The notes below the pieces were generated by a model. It was not told the DNA's origin. It did no database searches and was given only the letters and a program-made list of their open reading frames with translations. The translations under genes were made by a program, and so were the position numbers. Positions 8,897 through 16,784 of a stretch of DNA of 64,000 bases are shown piece by piece (position 1 is the first letter of the stretch; each line of letters begins with the position of its first letter). The DNA is from Lentisphaeraceae bacterium (GTDB lineage Bacteria; Verrucomicrobiota; Kiritimatiellia; RFP12; DVOR01): positions 38,780 through 102,779 of the forward strand of contig SFJE01000001.1 in the NCBI GenBank assembly GCA_004555175.1. The letters run 5' to 3'.

Positions 8897-9522
8897 TAGG
8901 GAAGAGCGCCTGGTACGGAAACCGTCGGCGCGCTGTCGCGGAAGAGCGTCACCGAGATCTTCTCGTATTGCAGCCCTTCGATGGCATTCTTGACGAGGTT
9001 CTTGATGGCCGGAACACGGTCTGCCAGGTCGACATCCCAGCGCGTGCGGACCGCAACGGCCGCCGAACTGGGAAGGGCGTTCTTGGCGAAGGGATCGTTC
9101 TCGGGAAGGACCACGTGGACGCGCGCGTCGATAACGCCATCAATCTCGGCAATGGTCTGGGAGAGATCCTGCGCGAGGGCGTTCATAAAGCGGATGCGCT
9201 CTTCGGTGGGCGAGGAGATCATTCCGGTCTTCTTGAAGGTTTCGCCGACGCCCTGGTAGGTACGGCGGGGAAGGCCCTTGCGCTCAAGCAGGTTGACCGC
9301 GTCCGCGAAGCGCGAAGCGGCAATCTGCACATCCCAGGTGCCTTCTTCGCCGGCGATTTTCTGGCAGGCGATGCCAGCATCCATCAAGGCGGCGATGACC
9401 AGGTTGGCCTGGCGCTCCTCCAGGCGGCTGTGGAGCGTGGTCTGTTCGTCGCACCCGGTAAGCAAAAGGCTTATGCCAAGCAGGACGCACCCGAGGGTGG
9501 GGAATGAGAAATGGATAGCCAA
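8896..9522 (-). CDS. sctJ: SctJ, inner-membrane ring lipoprotein
   Basis: 208-aa YscJ/PrgK/FliF-type ring protein. A signal peptide ends in the lipobox LLTGC (Cys about residue 24), so it is a lipoprotein anchored on the periplasmic face. Ring-building motif 1 and 2 segments follow (EERQANLVIAALMDAGI, SPTEERIRFMNALAQDLSQTI, ARVHVVLPENDPF). Unusually, the protein stops right after the second ring domain: there is no C-terminal transmembrane helix, which YscJ and PrgK have. Confidence 0.95.
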   Translation of the reverse strand: MAIHFSFPTLGCVLLGISLLLTGCDEQTTLHSRLEERQANLVIAALMDAGIACQKIAGEEGTWDVQIAASRFADAVNLLERKGLPRRTYQGVGETFKKTGMISSPTEERIRFMNALAQDLSQTIAEIDGVIDARVHVVLPENDPFAKNALPSSAAVAVRTRWDVDLADRVPAIKNLVKNAIEGLQYEKISVTLFRDSAPTVSVPGALP

Positions 9523-9533
9523 CGCAACACTCC

Positions 9534-9920
9534 TTACTGGTTCTTAATGAGGGTTTGGATGGCGGTGGAGGCCTTGTCGGCCACTTTGGCCACAACCTCC
9601 TGCTGGAAGGCCAAATTGGCCACCTCGTACTGCAGTTCGCCCAGCTCGACGGCCGAGAGCGAGCGCGTGCCGCTGGTCTCGGTCAGGGCTTTGATGCGGT
9701 GGACCATGCCTTGATAGTTCTCCTGCGCCGAGCGCCAAACGGCCGAGATCTCGCTCGCCATCGGAACGGCTTCGGGCGCATCTGGGGCCATTGCGGCTTG
9801 GAACTTGGCCACTGCAGCCGGGTCGGCCACGGGGAGGGGGGCCTGAACATTCTGCCAAGACTGCACCGCTTGCGTGCGCTGCATCGAGGAGATTGCTTCG
9901 ACAATCATGGGGTCAAGCAT
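9534..9920 (-). CDS. sctI: SctI, inner rod protein
   Basis: 128-aa small helical protein directly upstream of sctJ, the classical yscI-yscJ order. The AVAKFQAAM motif near residues 36-44 and the C-terminal helix ELQYEVANLAFQQEVVAKVADKA followed by a short polar end match the YscI/HrpB rod family. It forms the adaptor between export gate and needle and is exported early. Confidence 0.85.
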   Translation of the reverse strand: MLDPMIVEAISSMQRTQAVQSWQNVQAPLPVADPAAVAKFQAAMAPDAPEAVPMASEISAVWRSAQENYQGMVHRIKALTETSGTRSLSAVELGELQYEVANLAFQQEVVAKVADKASTAIQTLIKNQ

Positions 9921-9944
9921 CGTAGGCTTCCTGAGAGAGGTGGG

Positions 9945-10316
9945 TTAGGCGGGGAGAAGGTCTGCCGCAAGCTGAGCTGCTGCGGGGTCATCGGTGGAGG
10001 CGGCGGCGCGGGAGAGCGCTTCGCGCGCCTCGGCCGTGCGCTCCATCCGAAGCAACGCCATTCCCTTGAAGGCTTGAAGCATAGCCGAGTGCGGAAACTT
10101 CGGGAGCGCGTCGCCATCAATATAGGCGACGGCACCCTCGAAATCCTGCAGACTAATGAAGAGAATTGCCTTGGCAACTGCCAAGGAAGCCTCGTTCGCG
10201 CGGAAGGGTTCCAAGGCCGCAAGGATTTTCATTGCGGATTGGAAACGGTTTTGCCCGGTGGCCATTAAGGCGATGTCGAGCAACAACCGCGCTTCATCAG
10301 GTGCCAACTCAAACAT
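9945..10316 (-). CDS. SctG-like TPR chaperone of the needle subunit
   Basis: 123-aa helical TPR-like protein (LLLDIALMATGQNRFQSAMKIL, then AMLQAFKGMALLRMERTAEAREAL). It follows the needle gene sctF immediately (stop/start sharing one base), as YscG does in Ysc systems, where YscE and YscG together hold the monomeric needle subunit in the cytosol. The HrpB1/HrpK TPR family is an alternative name for the same fold. No enzymatic motif. Confidence 0.75.
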   Translation of the reverse strand: MFELAPDEARLLLDIALMATGQNRFQSAMKILAALEPFRANEASLAVAKAILFISLQDFEGAVAYIDGDALPKFPHSAMLQAFKGMALLRMERTAEAREALSRAAASTDDPAAAQLAADLLPA

Positions 10317-10642
10317 TAACGGAAGTTGGAGGAGATGGACTTCAGGGCGTCGGCCATATTCTTCTGAATATTGGTCATCGTGCTGAGGGCCAGGTTCCAG
10401 CTCTGGAGGTCATACTGCAGCTGCTGCAGGTTGGCCTGGACGTCGGGGTGCTCCTGGTAGTTGGCCAGAGATTCGGCGACGCGGTTTTCCATCGTGATGG
10501 TGGCGTTCATCAGGGCGGCGTAGACCTTGTCGGTGTGGACATAGGGACCGGTACCGGCCTGGCCCTGCTGAATGCGCTTGCCGTATTGGCCGTAGTCAAA
10601 GTCTGCTACGGGATTGACGACATTCGGAAGGTTGGCTGCCAT
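10316..10642 (-). CDS. sctF: SctF, needle filament protein
   Basis: 108-aa helical protein with the needle-protein layout: flexible N-terminus, helix, a central P (HPDVQ) turn in place of the usual PxxP, and a conserved C-terminal helix ending ...MADALKSISSNFR, comparable to the ...VKDTLKxI ends of YscF/PrgI. It is somewhat longer than the usual ~80-87 aa because of an extended N-terminus. Flanked by putative SctE and SctG chaperones. Confidence 0.88.
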   Translation of the reverse strand: MAANLPNVVNPVADFDYGQYGKRIQQGQAGTGPYVHTDKVYAALMNATITMENRVAESLANYQEHPDVQANLQQLQYDLQSWNLALSTMTNIQKNMADALKSISSNFR

Positions 10643-10660
10643 AATAACTCCTTGGGTTGA

Positions 10661-10948
10661 TTAGGGGTGAAAATCCATCCCCGGACGGTGGGGTTGGAAA
10701 GCGGGTTCGCTAGGCGCATCGGCCTCTTGGACCGTCAAGCGCAGTAGTTTACGCGAAAGGGTAGTTGCCTCGTTCAAGGCGGATAGGGCGGAGAACTCCT
10801 CGGGCGGGACGCCCTGTTGGAGTGCTTGAGCAAGGCGTTGCCCCAAACCGCGCAACGTTTCGTCGTAGCGCTCAAGGGCGGCTTGGCGATCGGGACCAGC
10901 CAGTTGTTGCTCAATATCCATCAACTTCATAGCCATATTGTAGCGCAT
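10661..10948 (-). CDS. SctE-like small chaperone (YscE family candidate)
   Basis: 95-aa helical protein encoded between sctD and sctF, where Yersinia has yscE. An N-terminal LMDIEQQL helix and a second helix around EEFSALSALNEATTLSRKLLRL resemble YscE in pattern (two helices that pack on YscG and the needle subunit). Two further in-frame ATGs exist at 10936 and 10930; the first was kept for lack of a decisive ribosome site. Assignment is mainly by position and fold pattern. Confidence 0.65.
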   Translation of the reverse strand: MRYNMAMKLMDIEQQLAGPDRQAALERYDETLRGLGQRLAQALQQGVPPEEFSALSALNEATTLSRKLLRLTVQEADAPSEPAFQPHRPGMDFHP

Positions 10949-10953
10949 TCTGC

Positions 10954-12099
10954 TTAGGGCCGCCAGTCGAAAGCGCCGTCGGCATTGTGGATGACGATGC
11001 GATCGGGCTCAATCTTGTCGACCACGAAGCCGCCGAACTCGGCGCCTGGGGTCACGCGCGAGCCATCGCGCAGGACAATGCAAGGATAGGGCGTGGTGAG
11101 GATGCCGCAGAAAGGCAGCGTAGTCAGCGCTCGATTTTCCCGAGCCTTTGCGGCCACAGCCTGCTCGGCCCCATCGCTCCCTTCGCGTTTACCGCAGACC
11201 ACTTGGGCACAATCGAGGTGCTCGAGGTAGGGGACTTCGGCCTTGAGTGCTTCGGCAATGACCCGCATCGCCGAGGTGCTTTCAACACCCCCCGCGAGGG
11301 TGAGCGCGCGGTTTTTGGCCTCAACCACACGGACGCGGCCATCGGTCAGCATCGCGAGCGTCTCGTCGGCGGCATTGGCCAGGGATTCATCGTCGGAGAG
11401 CTGCACGAGGGCGCCTGGCTCGGCGGTATAAATCTCTGCAGTGGCTTGCAACCGCTTGGCGCGCGAGGTTAGGTTTCCCCAGACGCGTGTGGGGGCCCCT
11501 TCGTGCCGTTCCATCTCAAGGCCATAATTCTGCACGGTCACCTCGAGGGTCACAATCTCTTTTGGGGGCGGCGGGGGTGGGGTGGTCATATGGCGCCAGG
11601 TGTCGCGCGCCCACACAAGGCTCGCTTCACTCTTCTCTACGAGCGGCTCCCAGAAAAGGTAACAGAGAATGAGCACGCCAGTGAGCAGGAGGAGCAGGCA
11701 GATCCACGCCAAGACGCCTTTCCAGTGGCCCTTACGCGCGCGGCGCTCCGGGATCGTTTCGGCTGCGGGTTGGGGCGTAGTCACTTCAGCGGCGGGTGCG
11801 CCGGCTGGGGCGGGCCAAACCAGTTCGCCCCAGGGGGCATCGGCCGGGCCGACCACCAGGGCTGTGGCACCGAAGAAGCGCACGTGCAACGGCTCAAGGC
11901 GCTCTTGCGCGCCGCCGGGCAGGAAGAGCATCACGCGGTCGGCGCTGGTATCCAGTTCGCAGGCCACTTCCGGGAGGGTGGGGTCGGCCAAGACCAGGTC
12001 GCAACTATCCGCGCGACCAAGCTTGACACAAAGCCCCTCAATCAGCGCCACCTCTGCGCCGGCATTCGGGCCTTGGACAATTTTTAGGAGGAAGTTCAT
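10954..12099 (-). CDS. sctD: SctD, inner-membrane ring protein with FHA domain
   Basis: 381-aa bitopic protein (YscD family). Residues 1-95 form a cytoplasmic FHA-like domain (LKIVQGPNAGAEVAL...KLGRADSCDLVLAD). A single transmembrane helix lies at about residues 126-148 (GVLAWICLLLLLTGVLIL), and the rest is periplasmic ring-building domain. SctD stacks with SctJ in the inner-membrane ring and contacts SctK/SctQ in the cytosol. The start overlaps the sctV stop as ATGA. Confidence 0.9.
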   Translation of the reverse strand: MNFLLKIVQGPNAGAEVALIEGLCVKLGRADSCDLVLADPTLPEVACELDTSADRVMLFLPGGAQERLEPLHVRFFGATALVVGPADAPWGELVWPAPAGAPAAEVTTPQPAAETIPERRARKGHWKGVLAWICLLLLLTGVLILCYLFWEPLVEKSEASLVWARDTWRHMTTPPPPPPKEIVTLEVTVQNYGLEMERHEGAPTRVWGNLTSRAKRLQATAEIYTAEPGALVQLSDDESLANAADETLAMLTDGRVRVVEAKNRALTLAGGVESTSAMRVIAEALKAEVPYLEHLDCAQVVCGKREGSDGAEQAVAAKARENRALTTLPFCGILTTPYPCIVLRDGSRVTPGAEFGGFVVDKIEPDRIVIHNADGAFDWRP

Positions 12100-14186
12100 A
12101 GTTTAAGTCTCCCCAAAGGCTGGATATTGATCTCCTGGCTCAACTCTTGGAAGCTCAAGACCGGGAGTTCGTAGTAATCCTTCTCAATCATCTTACGCAG
12201 GTAGCGGCGAATATCCACCGAGACGATGATGACGGGCTTCTGCGGAATCTTCGAGAGATCGCCGATTGTCCGAGCGATGGTGGCGAGGATGGCACGCACG
12301 GTGGCTGGATCCATTGCCAGGTAGGAGCCGCCGGAGGTCTGGCGGACCGACTTGCGAATCTTCTCTTCCAGCGCGGGGTCGAGCAGGTAGGCGGCGATAA
12401 TGTTCTGCCCGCCGGAGAACTTGTAGGAGATATAGCGCGAGAGGGCCGAGCGCACATACTCCACCAGCAACACCGCATCCTTCTCCTTCTGGCCCCACTC
12501 GATGAGCGTCTGCGTGATGCGTTTGAGGTCGCGAATGCAGATGCCTTCCTGGACCAGACGCTGGAGGACGTCGGTAATTTTCTGCAGGGAGAGGACGCGC
12601 TGGACCTCGCGGACCAGTTCGGGGGCCTCGCGCTCCATGTGGTCGAAGAGCAACCGCGTCTCCTGCAGGGAGAGGAACTCGTGCGCATACCGCCGAAGAA
12701 CGCTTGAAAGGTGGTAGGTAAGCACCCCATTGAGGTCCAAGCTCCGGATTCCGCTCTCCTCGAGTTTCGGCCGCTCCTCGGCCTTGACCCAGTTGGTCTC
12801 GTAACCAGAGAGGAAGGCCTTGCCCTGCTCGAAGTCGATGCCGGTGGCCGTGAGATTTTCGGCTGTCTCGAGCGCAAAGACATAGCCCTTGCGCAAGACG
12901 CCCTCGGAGACCGGCACTTCGTTCACCAGCAGCCGGTACTTACCATTCTTCATCGCCGTGTTCAGGCTCAGGTTGATGCCCGGGAAGGGAACGCCCAAGT
13001 CGTGATAGAGCGCGCGGCGGATGGCCATAATCTGCTCGTTGAGCTCTTCGTAGGTGAGCGCGCCACGGATCTCGGCATCAATATCCACCATCAAGGGCGT
13101 GACCATTGCAAAGTCATCCCCGGGCTTCTTCGGCGGCCGCGGCTTGGTGCCCTCGGAGGGGGCTGCGGCGGCAAGCGGATCGGCGGCCTTGGCGGCTTGC
13201 GCGGCGGCGGCCTTGGCCTTGCGCATCAAGGTGTAGCCCACCAACCCCACAAAGAGGGCTAGGGAGAAGATCTGGAGCTTGGGGAAGCCCGGAATAAGGC
13301 CAATGCCAATCAGCATCACGGCGCCCAACAAGATGGCTTTGGGCTGGGCGAAGAACTGGTCGATAATATCCTGGCCCAAGGGCTTGTTCGCTTCGTCACC
13401 CACACGTGTGACGATGACACCGGCGGTAATCGAGACCAAGAGCGCGGGAATCTGCGAGACCAACCCATCGCCGATGGTGAGGATGGAATACTTCTGGACC
13501 GCCTTACTCACCTCCATCCCATTCATAAAGGCTCCGATGCAGATGCCACCGATAATATTGATGGAGGTCATAATCAAGCCGGCGATGGCATCACCTTTGA
13601 CGAACTTCATCGCACCATCCATCGCGCCATAGAGCTGCGACTCCTTGGCGAGCTCATTGCGCCGTGCCTTGGCAGTCTCTTGGTCGATGGCCCCGGCGCG
13701 CATATCGGCATCGATGGACATCTGCTTGCCGGGCATTGCATCGAGGGTGAAGCGCGCCCCCACCTCCGAGACGCGCTCGGCGCCCTTGGCAATCACCACG
13801 AACTGCACGATGGTGATAATGAGGAAGATGACCGCCCCTACCACGAAGTTGCCGCCCACCACGAAGTTGCCGAAGGTATAGATAATTTCGCCTGCGTCCG
13901 CCTTCAGGAGAATGAGGCGCGTGGTCGTTACATTGAGCGCCAGCCGGAAGAGGGTGGTGAAGAGCAACATTGAGGGGAAGGTGGAGAAGGCCAACGCCCG
14001 CGGTAGGTAGAGCGAGAGCATCAGCATCACTGTCGAGATCGTAATGTTGACCGCGATGAGGAAGTCCACCATCGCCGTTGGCAGGGGGACGATGAGTAGC
14101 CCGATGATAAAGACCACCAACCCGGCGAGCACGAGGTCGCCAAAGCGTTGGAACAGGGTTGTAAAGTTGGATAGCGAGCGTCCCAT
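12096..14186 (-). CDS. sctV: SctV, major export-gate protein
   Basis: 696-aa YscV/LcrD/FlhA-family protein. About eight N-terminal membrane helices are interrupted by the FHIPEP-like cytoplasmic loop region (here RFTLDAMPGKQMSIDADMRAG). Residues ~350-696 are the cytoplasmic nonameric-ring domain with PFPGINL and the QEINIQPLGRL end. A longer frame starts upstream, but ATG at 14186 has an AGGAGAGG ribosome site at good spacing and gives the family start. It is the substrate-receiving ring of the gate. Confidence 0.96.
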   Translation of the reverse strand: MGRSLSNFTTLFQRFGDLVLAGLVVFIIGLLIVPLPTAMVDFLIAVNITISTVMLMLSLYLPRALAFSTFPSMLLFTTLFRLALNVTTTRLILLKADAGEIIYTFGNFVVGGNFVVGAVIFLIITIVQFVVIAKGAERVSEVGARFTLDAMPGKQMSIDADMRAGAIDQETAKARRNELAKESQLYGAMDGAMKFVKGDAIAGLIMTSINIIGGICIGAFMNGMEVSKAVQKYSILTIGDGLVSQIPALLVSITAGVIVTRVGDEANKPLGQDIIDQFFAQPKAILLGAVMLIGIGLIPGFPKLQIFSLALFVGLVGYTLMRKAKAAAAQAAKAADPLAAAAPSEGTKPRPPKKPGDDFAMVTPLMVDIDAEIRGALTYEELNEQIMAIRRALYHDLGVPFPGINLSLNTAMKNGKYRLLVNEVPVSEGVLRKGYVFALETAENLTATGIDFEQGKAFLSGYETNWVKAEERPKLEESGIRSLDLNGVLTYHLSSVLRRYAHEFLSLQETRLLFDHMEREAPELVREVQRVLSLQKITDVLQRLVQEGICIRDLKRITQTLIEWGQKEKDAVLLVEYVRSALSRYISYKFSGGQNIIAAYLLDPALEEKIRKSVRQTSGGSYLAMDPATVRAILATIARTIGDLSKIPQKPVIIVSVDIRRYLRKMIEKDYYELPVLSFQELSQEINIQPLGRLKL

Positions 14187-14196
14187 CATCCTCTCC

Positions 14197-14577
14197 TCAA
14201 GTCTCCAGCAGGGCGGCACGATAGTGCTCAAAGACCTCGGTATCGGCCATCAGCCCTTCCAATTCCAGCACCGCCCGCTTGGCGGCAGCGCCCTTCTTCC
14301 CGCGCAAATCGTGCAAGGTCCGCCGTGCGGTCTCCTTGAAACCGGCGGGCGTGCGCAAGAAGGCCGAGTTCCCGGCCACCAACGCGCTCATAATCTCGCC
14401 CCCCACCGACTGTCCCTCCGGGAAGATGTTTGCCAGTGCTTGCGAGACGGTGGTGGAACCGGGCAGGAGCGAGCGCTGCCCCTCCCCGGCCTCTGCGCCG
14501 GCAGGCATGTCGGCATACTCGGCCATCGAAATGCCCGTATCAAAGCGAATCATCTCGGTGGAACGGCGAACCTTCAT
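14197..14577 (-). CDS. SctX-like secreted component (YscX candidate)
   Basis: 126-aa protein directly upstream of sctV and downstream of a SycN-like chaperone gene, the place of yscX in the yopN-tyeA-sycN-yscX-yscY-yscV order of Yersinia. Disordered N-terminus (typical of secreted early substrates), then a helical C-terminal half (FKETARRTLHDLRGKKGAAAKRAVLELEGLMADTEV) that in YscX binds YscY and SctV. Sequence similarity by eye is only modest, so synteny carries most of the weight. Confidence 0.6.
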   Translation of the reverse strand: MKVRRSTEMIRFDTGISMAEYADMPAGAEAGEGQRSLLPGSTTVSQALANIFPEGQSVGGEIMSALVAGNSAFLRTPAGFKETARRTLHDLRGKKGAAAKRAVLELEGLMADTEVFEHYRAALLET

Positions 14578-14966
14578 ACACCCTCCCGATGGCGGAAGTC
14601 TTCGGCCAGGCGCCAGAGCGTCTGAAAGGCGCCATTAAGCGCCGGCAGCGTCACCTCCGAGGCCGCCAGACGAATGGCCAACAAGGCCGCCGAGCGCTTC
14701 TGCACCAACGCCGTGCGCACCGTAAAGTTCCCCTGGAGCGCCGGGTGGGCATAGCCCAGCAACCGCTTCAGACTCTCCACCTCGCCGCGCGTGGGCACCG
14801 AGAGCGCCATCACCAACTCCTCGTAGGCGTACTCTAGGCGCAAGGTTACGCCCGTCTCAAAGGCCAAGCCGGCCACGCCGGAGTCATTGAGCGCAAAGGT
14901 GTTGAGCCCTAGGCTTTCGCCAAAGGCGTGCAGCGTCTCTTGCAACCAGTGTGGGGCGGCACTCAT
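14574..14966 (-). CDS. Class I type III secretion chaperone (SycN-like)
   Basis: 130-aa small acidic protein with the CesT/SycE chaperone pattern: N-terminal amphipathic helix (LQETLHAFGESLGL), beta-strands (GVTLRLEYAYEELVMALSVPT) and a C-terminal helix. It sits immediately after sctW, where SycN sits after yopN-tyeA. SycN pairs with YscB to deliver YopN; the gene at 18914 would be the partner. Start overlaps the sctW stop. Confidence 0.7.
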   Translation of the reverse strand: MSAAPHWLQETLHAFGESLGLNTFALNDSGVAGLAFETGVTLRLEYAYEELVMALSVPTRGEVESLKRLLGYAHPALQGNFTVRTALVQKRSAALLAIRLAASEVTLPALNGAFQTLWRLAEDFRHREGV

Positions 14967-16132
14967 ACGCTAGCCTCCGCGTCTTCGTCCTCGCCCTCGC
15001 GGGCAATCAACTCGTCCAACTCCTCCTGCGCGGCATCGACCAGACGCAGCCGGTCGTTCTCACTGGCAAAGAGGCGCGAGGAGAGTTGCCGGAAGATGGC
15101 CACCATCTCGCGGCAGAAGTCCATCTTGGCGAGCCACTTCATCAGCCCACAGGCGGCGATAAAGGCCTGAATGTTGGCGTTCGAGACATAGGCAAGTTCG
15201 GTGAACTCCATCACGCGCCCAGTCATTTGCTCGCCTGTGAGGAGGGTGTGCTCGTGGAACTGCACCCACATCCGCGCTTCCAGAGCGTTCATCCGGTCAA
15301 AGACGGTCTTGAGCACTTGCACGCATTGCAGGTCCAAGAGAATCCGCCGCAACTCCTCGGGCGTCTGCGAGGGATTGGGACTCTGCAAGTCCACGCCGCA
15401 GCCGGCGGTTAGAAAGTCGATTGTCGCCTGCAGGGCAACTGCGCCGCGCGATTGGAGAATCGAGCGGAAGCAAGCCTGCGGGGTGGAGAAGCCGAGCACT
15501 TCGCCGCGGTAAAGATCGCGCAAGCCCTGCATCTCCTCGGGCGAGGTGGCGCGGGCGTTGACCTCTTGGGCCAGGTTGATGCCCGCGCGGATCTCCTTGC
15601 CTTGGTGCTCCATCAAGTGGGCGCGCGTTTGAGTTAGCAGCGTGCGTAAGTCACCCTCGCCTTCGCCCAAGGCCTGCTCAAGTACATCGAGCATTGCGAA
15701 TTGGTGCGAGGGGTCGCCCGAGCCTTCGGTTAGCTGCTTTAGCAGCCCGCGCACATCTGGTAAGGCGCCTTGCCCCATGGCTGCACGCAGTTGCCGCAAG
15801 AGCCGCGAGAGGAACTCGTGGCTCGGCAGGTCCGGGAGCGTCTTCGTCCACCCCTCAAGGGCTTGGACATAGGCAGAGCGGCGGTTACGCGTTTCGCCCA
15901 ACTTGCGATCGGCCAACTTCTTGGCGCTCTTCTCCTCGAACTGGAAGGAGAGCTCCTCCATCGAGTCCTGCAACTCGGCCAAGGGGTCGCTCTCCACCAC
16001 GAACTGCGTGCCCATCAGCTCCCCACGTTCGGCGGCCTGTGTGCTTGCGGCCTCGGCCGGGGCATACGCCTGCAGGCTCTCCAGCCGATTGGGCTGGATG
16101 CTATGGCGTAAGACTTGGGCGGCATCAAACAT
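14963..16132 (-). CDS. sctW: SctW gatekeeper (YopN-TyeA fused)
   Basis: 389-aa helical gatekeeper that controls the hierarchy of translocator versus effector export. N-terminal secretion/chaperone-binding stretch, then YopN/MxiC-like helical repeats (ELQDSMEELSFQFEEKSAKKLADRKLGETRNRRS), and a C-terminal TyeA-like domain (from about residue 300: VMEFTELAYVSNANIQAFIAACGLMKWLAKMDFC). YopN and TyeA are therefore fused in one chain, as in MxiC/CopN. ATG at 16132 is preferred over an upstream TTG because it lies outside the preceding gene. Confidence 0.85.
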   Translation of the reverse strand: MFDAAQVLRHSIQPNRLESLQAYAPAEAASTQAAERGELMGTQFVVESDPLAELQDSMEELSFQFEEKSAKKLADRKLGETRNRRSAYVQALEGWTKTLPDLPSHEFLSRLLRQLRAAMGQGALPDVRGLLKQLTEGSGDPSHQFAMLDVLEQALGEGEGDLRTLLTQTRAHLMEHQGKEIRAGINLAQEVNARATSPEEMQGLRDLYRGEVLGFSTPQACFRSILQSRGAVALQATIDFLTAGCGVDLQSPNPSQTPEELRRILLDLQCVQVLKTVFDRMNALEARMWVQFHEHTLLTGEQMTGRVMEFTELAYVSNANIQAFIAACGLMKWLAKMDFCREMVAIFRQLSSRLFASENDRLRLVDAAQEELDELIAREGEDEDAEASV

Positions 16133-16139
16133 CGTGGAC

Positions 16140-16781
16140 TCAAGCTCCTTCAATCCACAGGTTGCCCGGACCGTAGAAGCTAACCATCATCGCCTTCGGG
16201 CGGGCGTTGGGTAAGAGCAGGTCGCGCAAGCGCAATTTGGGGACAAAGCCGGTTGGCGCGCGGGTCGTCCACGCCACCACCGCCTCCCGGCGCACGGTGA
16301 GCGTCTCGCCTTCGGCCAAGACCACGCGGGTGGTGCGCGAGCGCGTGGCCGTCACCACCCACGCCCCGCGAAAGATCGTCACGCATAGCGCCAGACGCAG
16401 ACTCATCGGAATCAACCGCTGGAGCGAAGCCCCGGTGCGCGCACTTGCGGGTGCCACTAACACCTTCTCGGAAACGACCCAGAGCGGCATCGGACAATCG
16501 AGGCGCGTTAAGAAGGGGCGCTCGGCCGAAGCGCAGTAGAGCGCAGCGCTCGCCGTGAGCAGACTTAACCGCGCGCGGTCTGGTGCCAGGAAGCCGCGCA
16601 AGGTCTGGCTCTGACAGCGCGCGCCGGCAAAGGCCACTGGCTGCTCCTTGCCCACCAACCACTGCCCGGCCTCTACGCGCGCCATTCCGTTAGCCAAGGT
16701 CGCCTCCATCGCGCACACGGCTCCAACCGGGAGGGAAACGCTCTCGGGGGAAACCGTGGGGGTGGCTTCGGCTTCGGACAT
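16140..16781 (-). CDS. AIM24-family-like protein embedded in the T3SS operon
   Basis: 213-aa beta-rich protein between sctC and sctW. Its C-terminal motif (MMVSFYGPGNLWIEG) resembles the F-x-G-x-G-x-(V/L)xxQ/E end of the AIM24 / TRAP-like beta-barrel family; repeated short strands and a V-rich core agree. AIM24 proteins have no settled biochemical role in bacteria. No signal peptide is evident. Spacing of 3 bp to sctC and 7 bp to sctW makes it an integral operon member. The family call is tentative; a divergent T3SS-specific protein is the alternative. Confidence 0.5.
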   Translation of the reverse strand: MSEAEATPTVSPESVSLPVGAVCAMEATLANGMARVEAGQWLVGKEQPVAFAGARCQSQTLRGFLAPDRARLSLLTASAALYCASAERPFLTRLDCPMPLWVVSEKVLVAPASARTGASLQRLIPMSLRLALCVTIFRGAWVVTATRSRTTRVVLAEGETLTVRREAVVAWTTRAPTGFVPKLRLRDLLLPNARPKAMMVSFYGPGNLWIEGA

Positions 16782-16784
16782 CCT

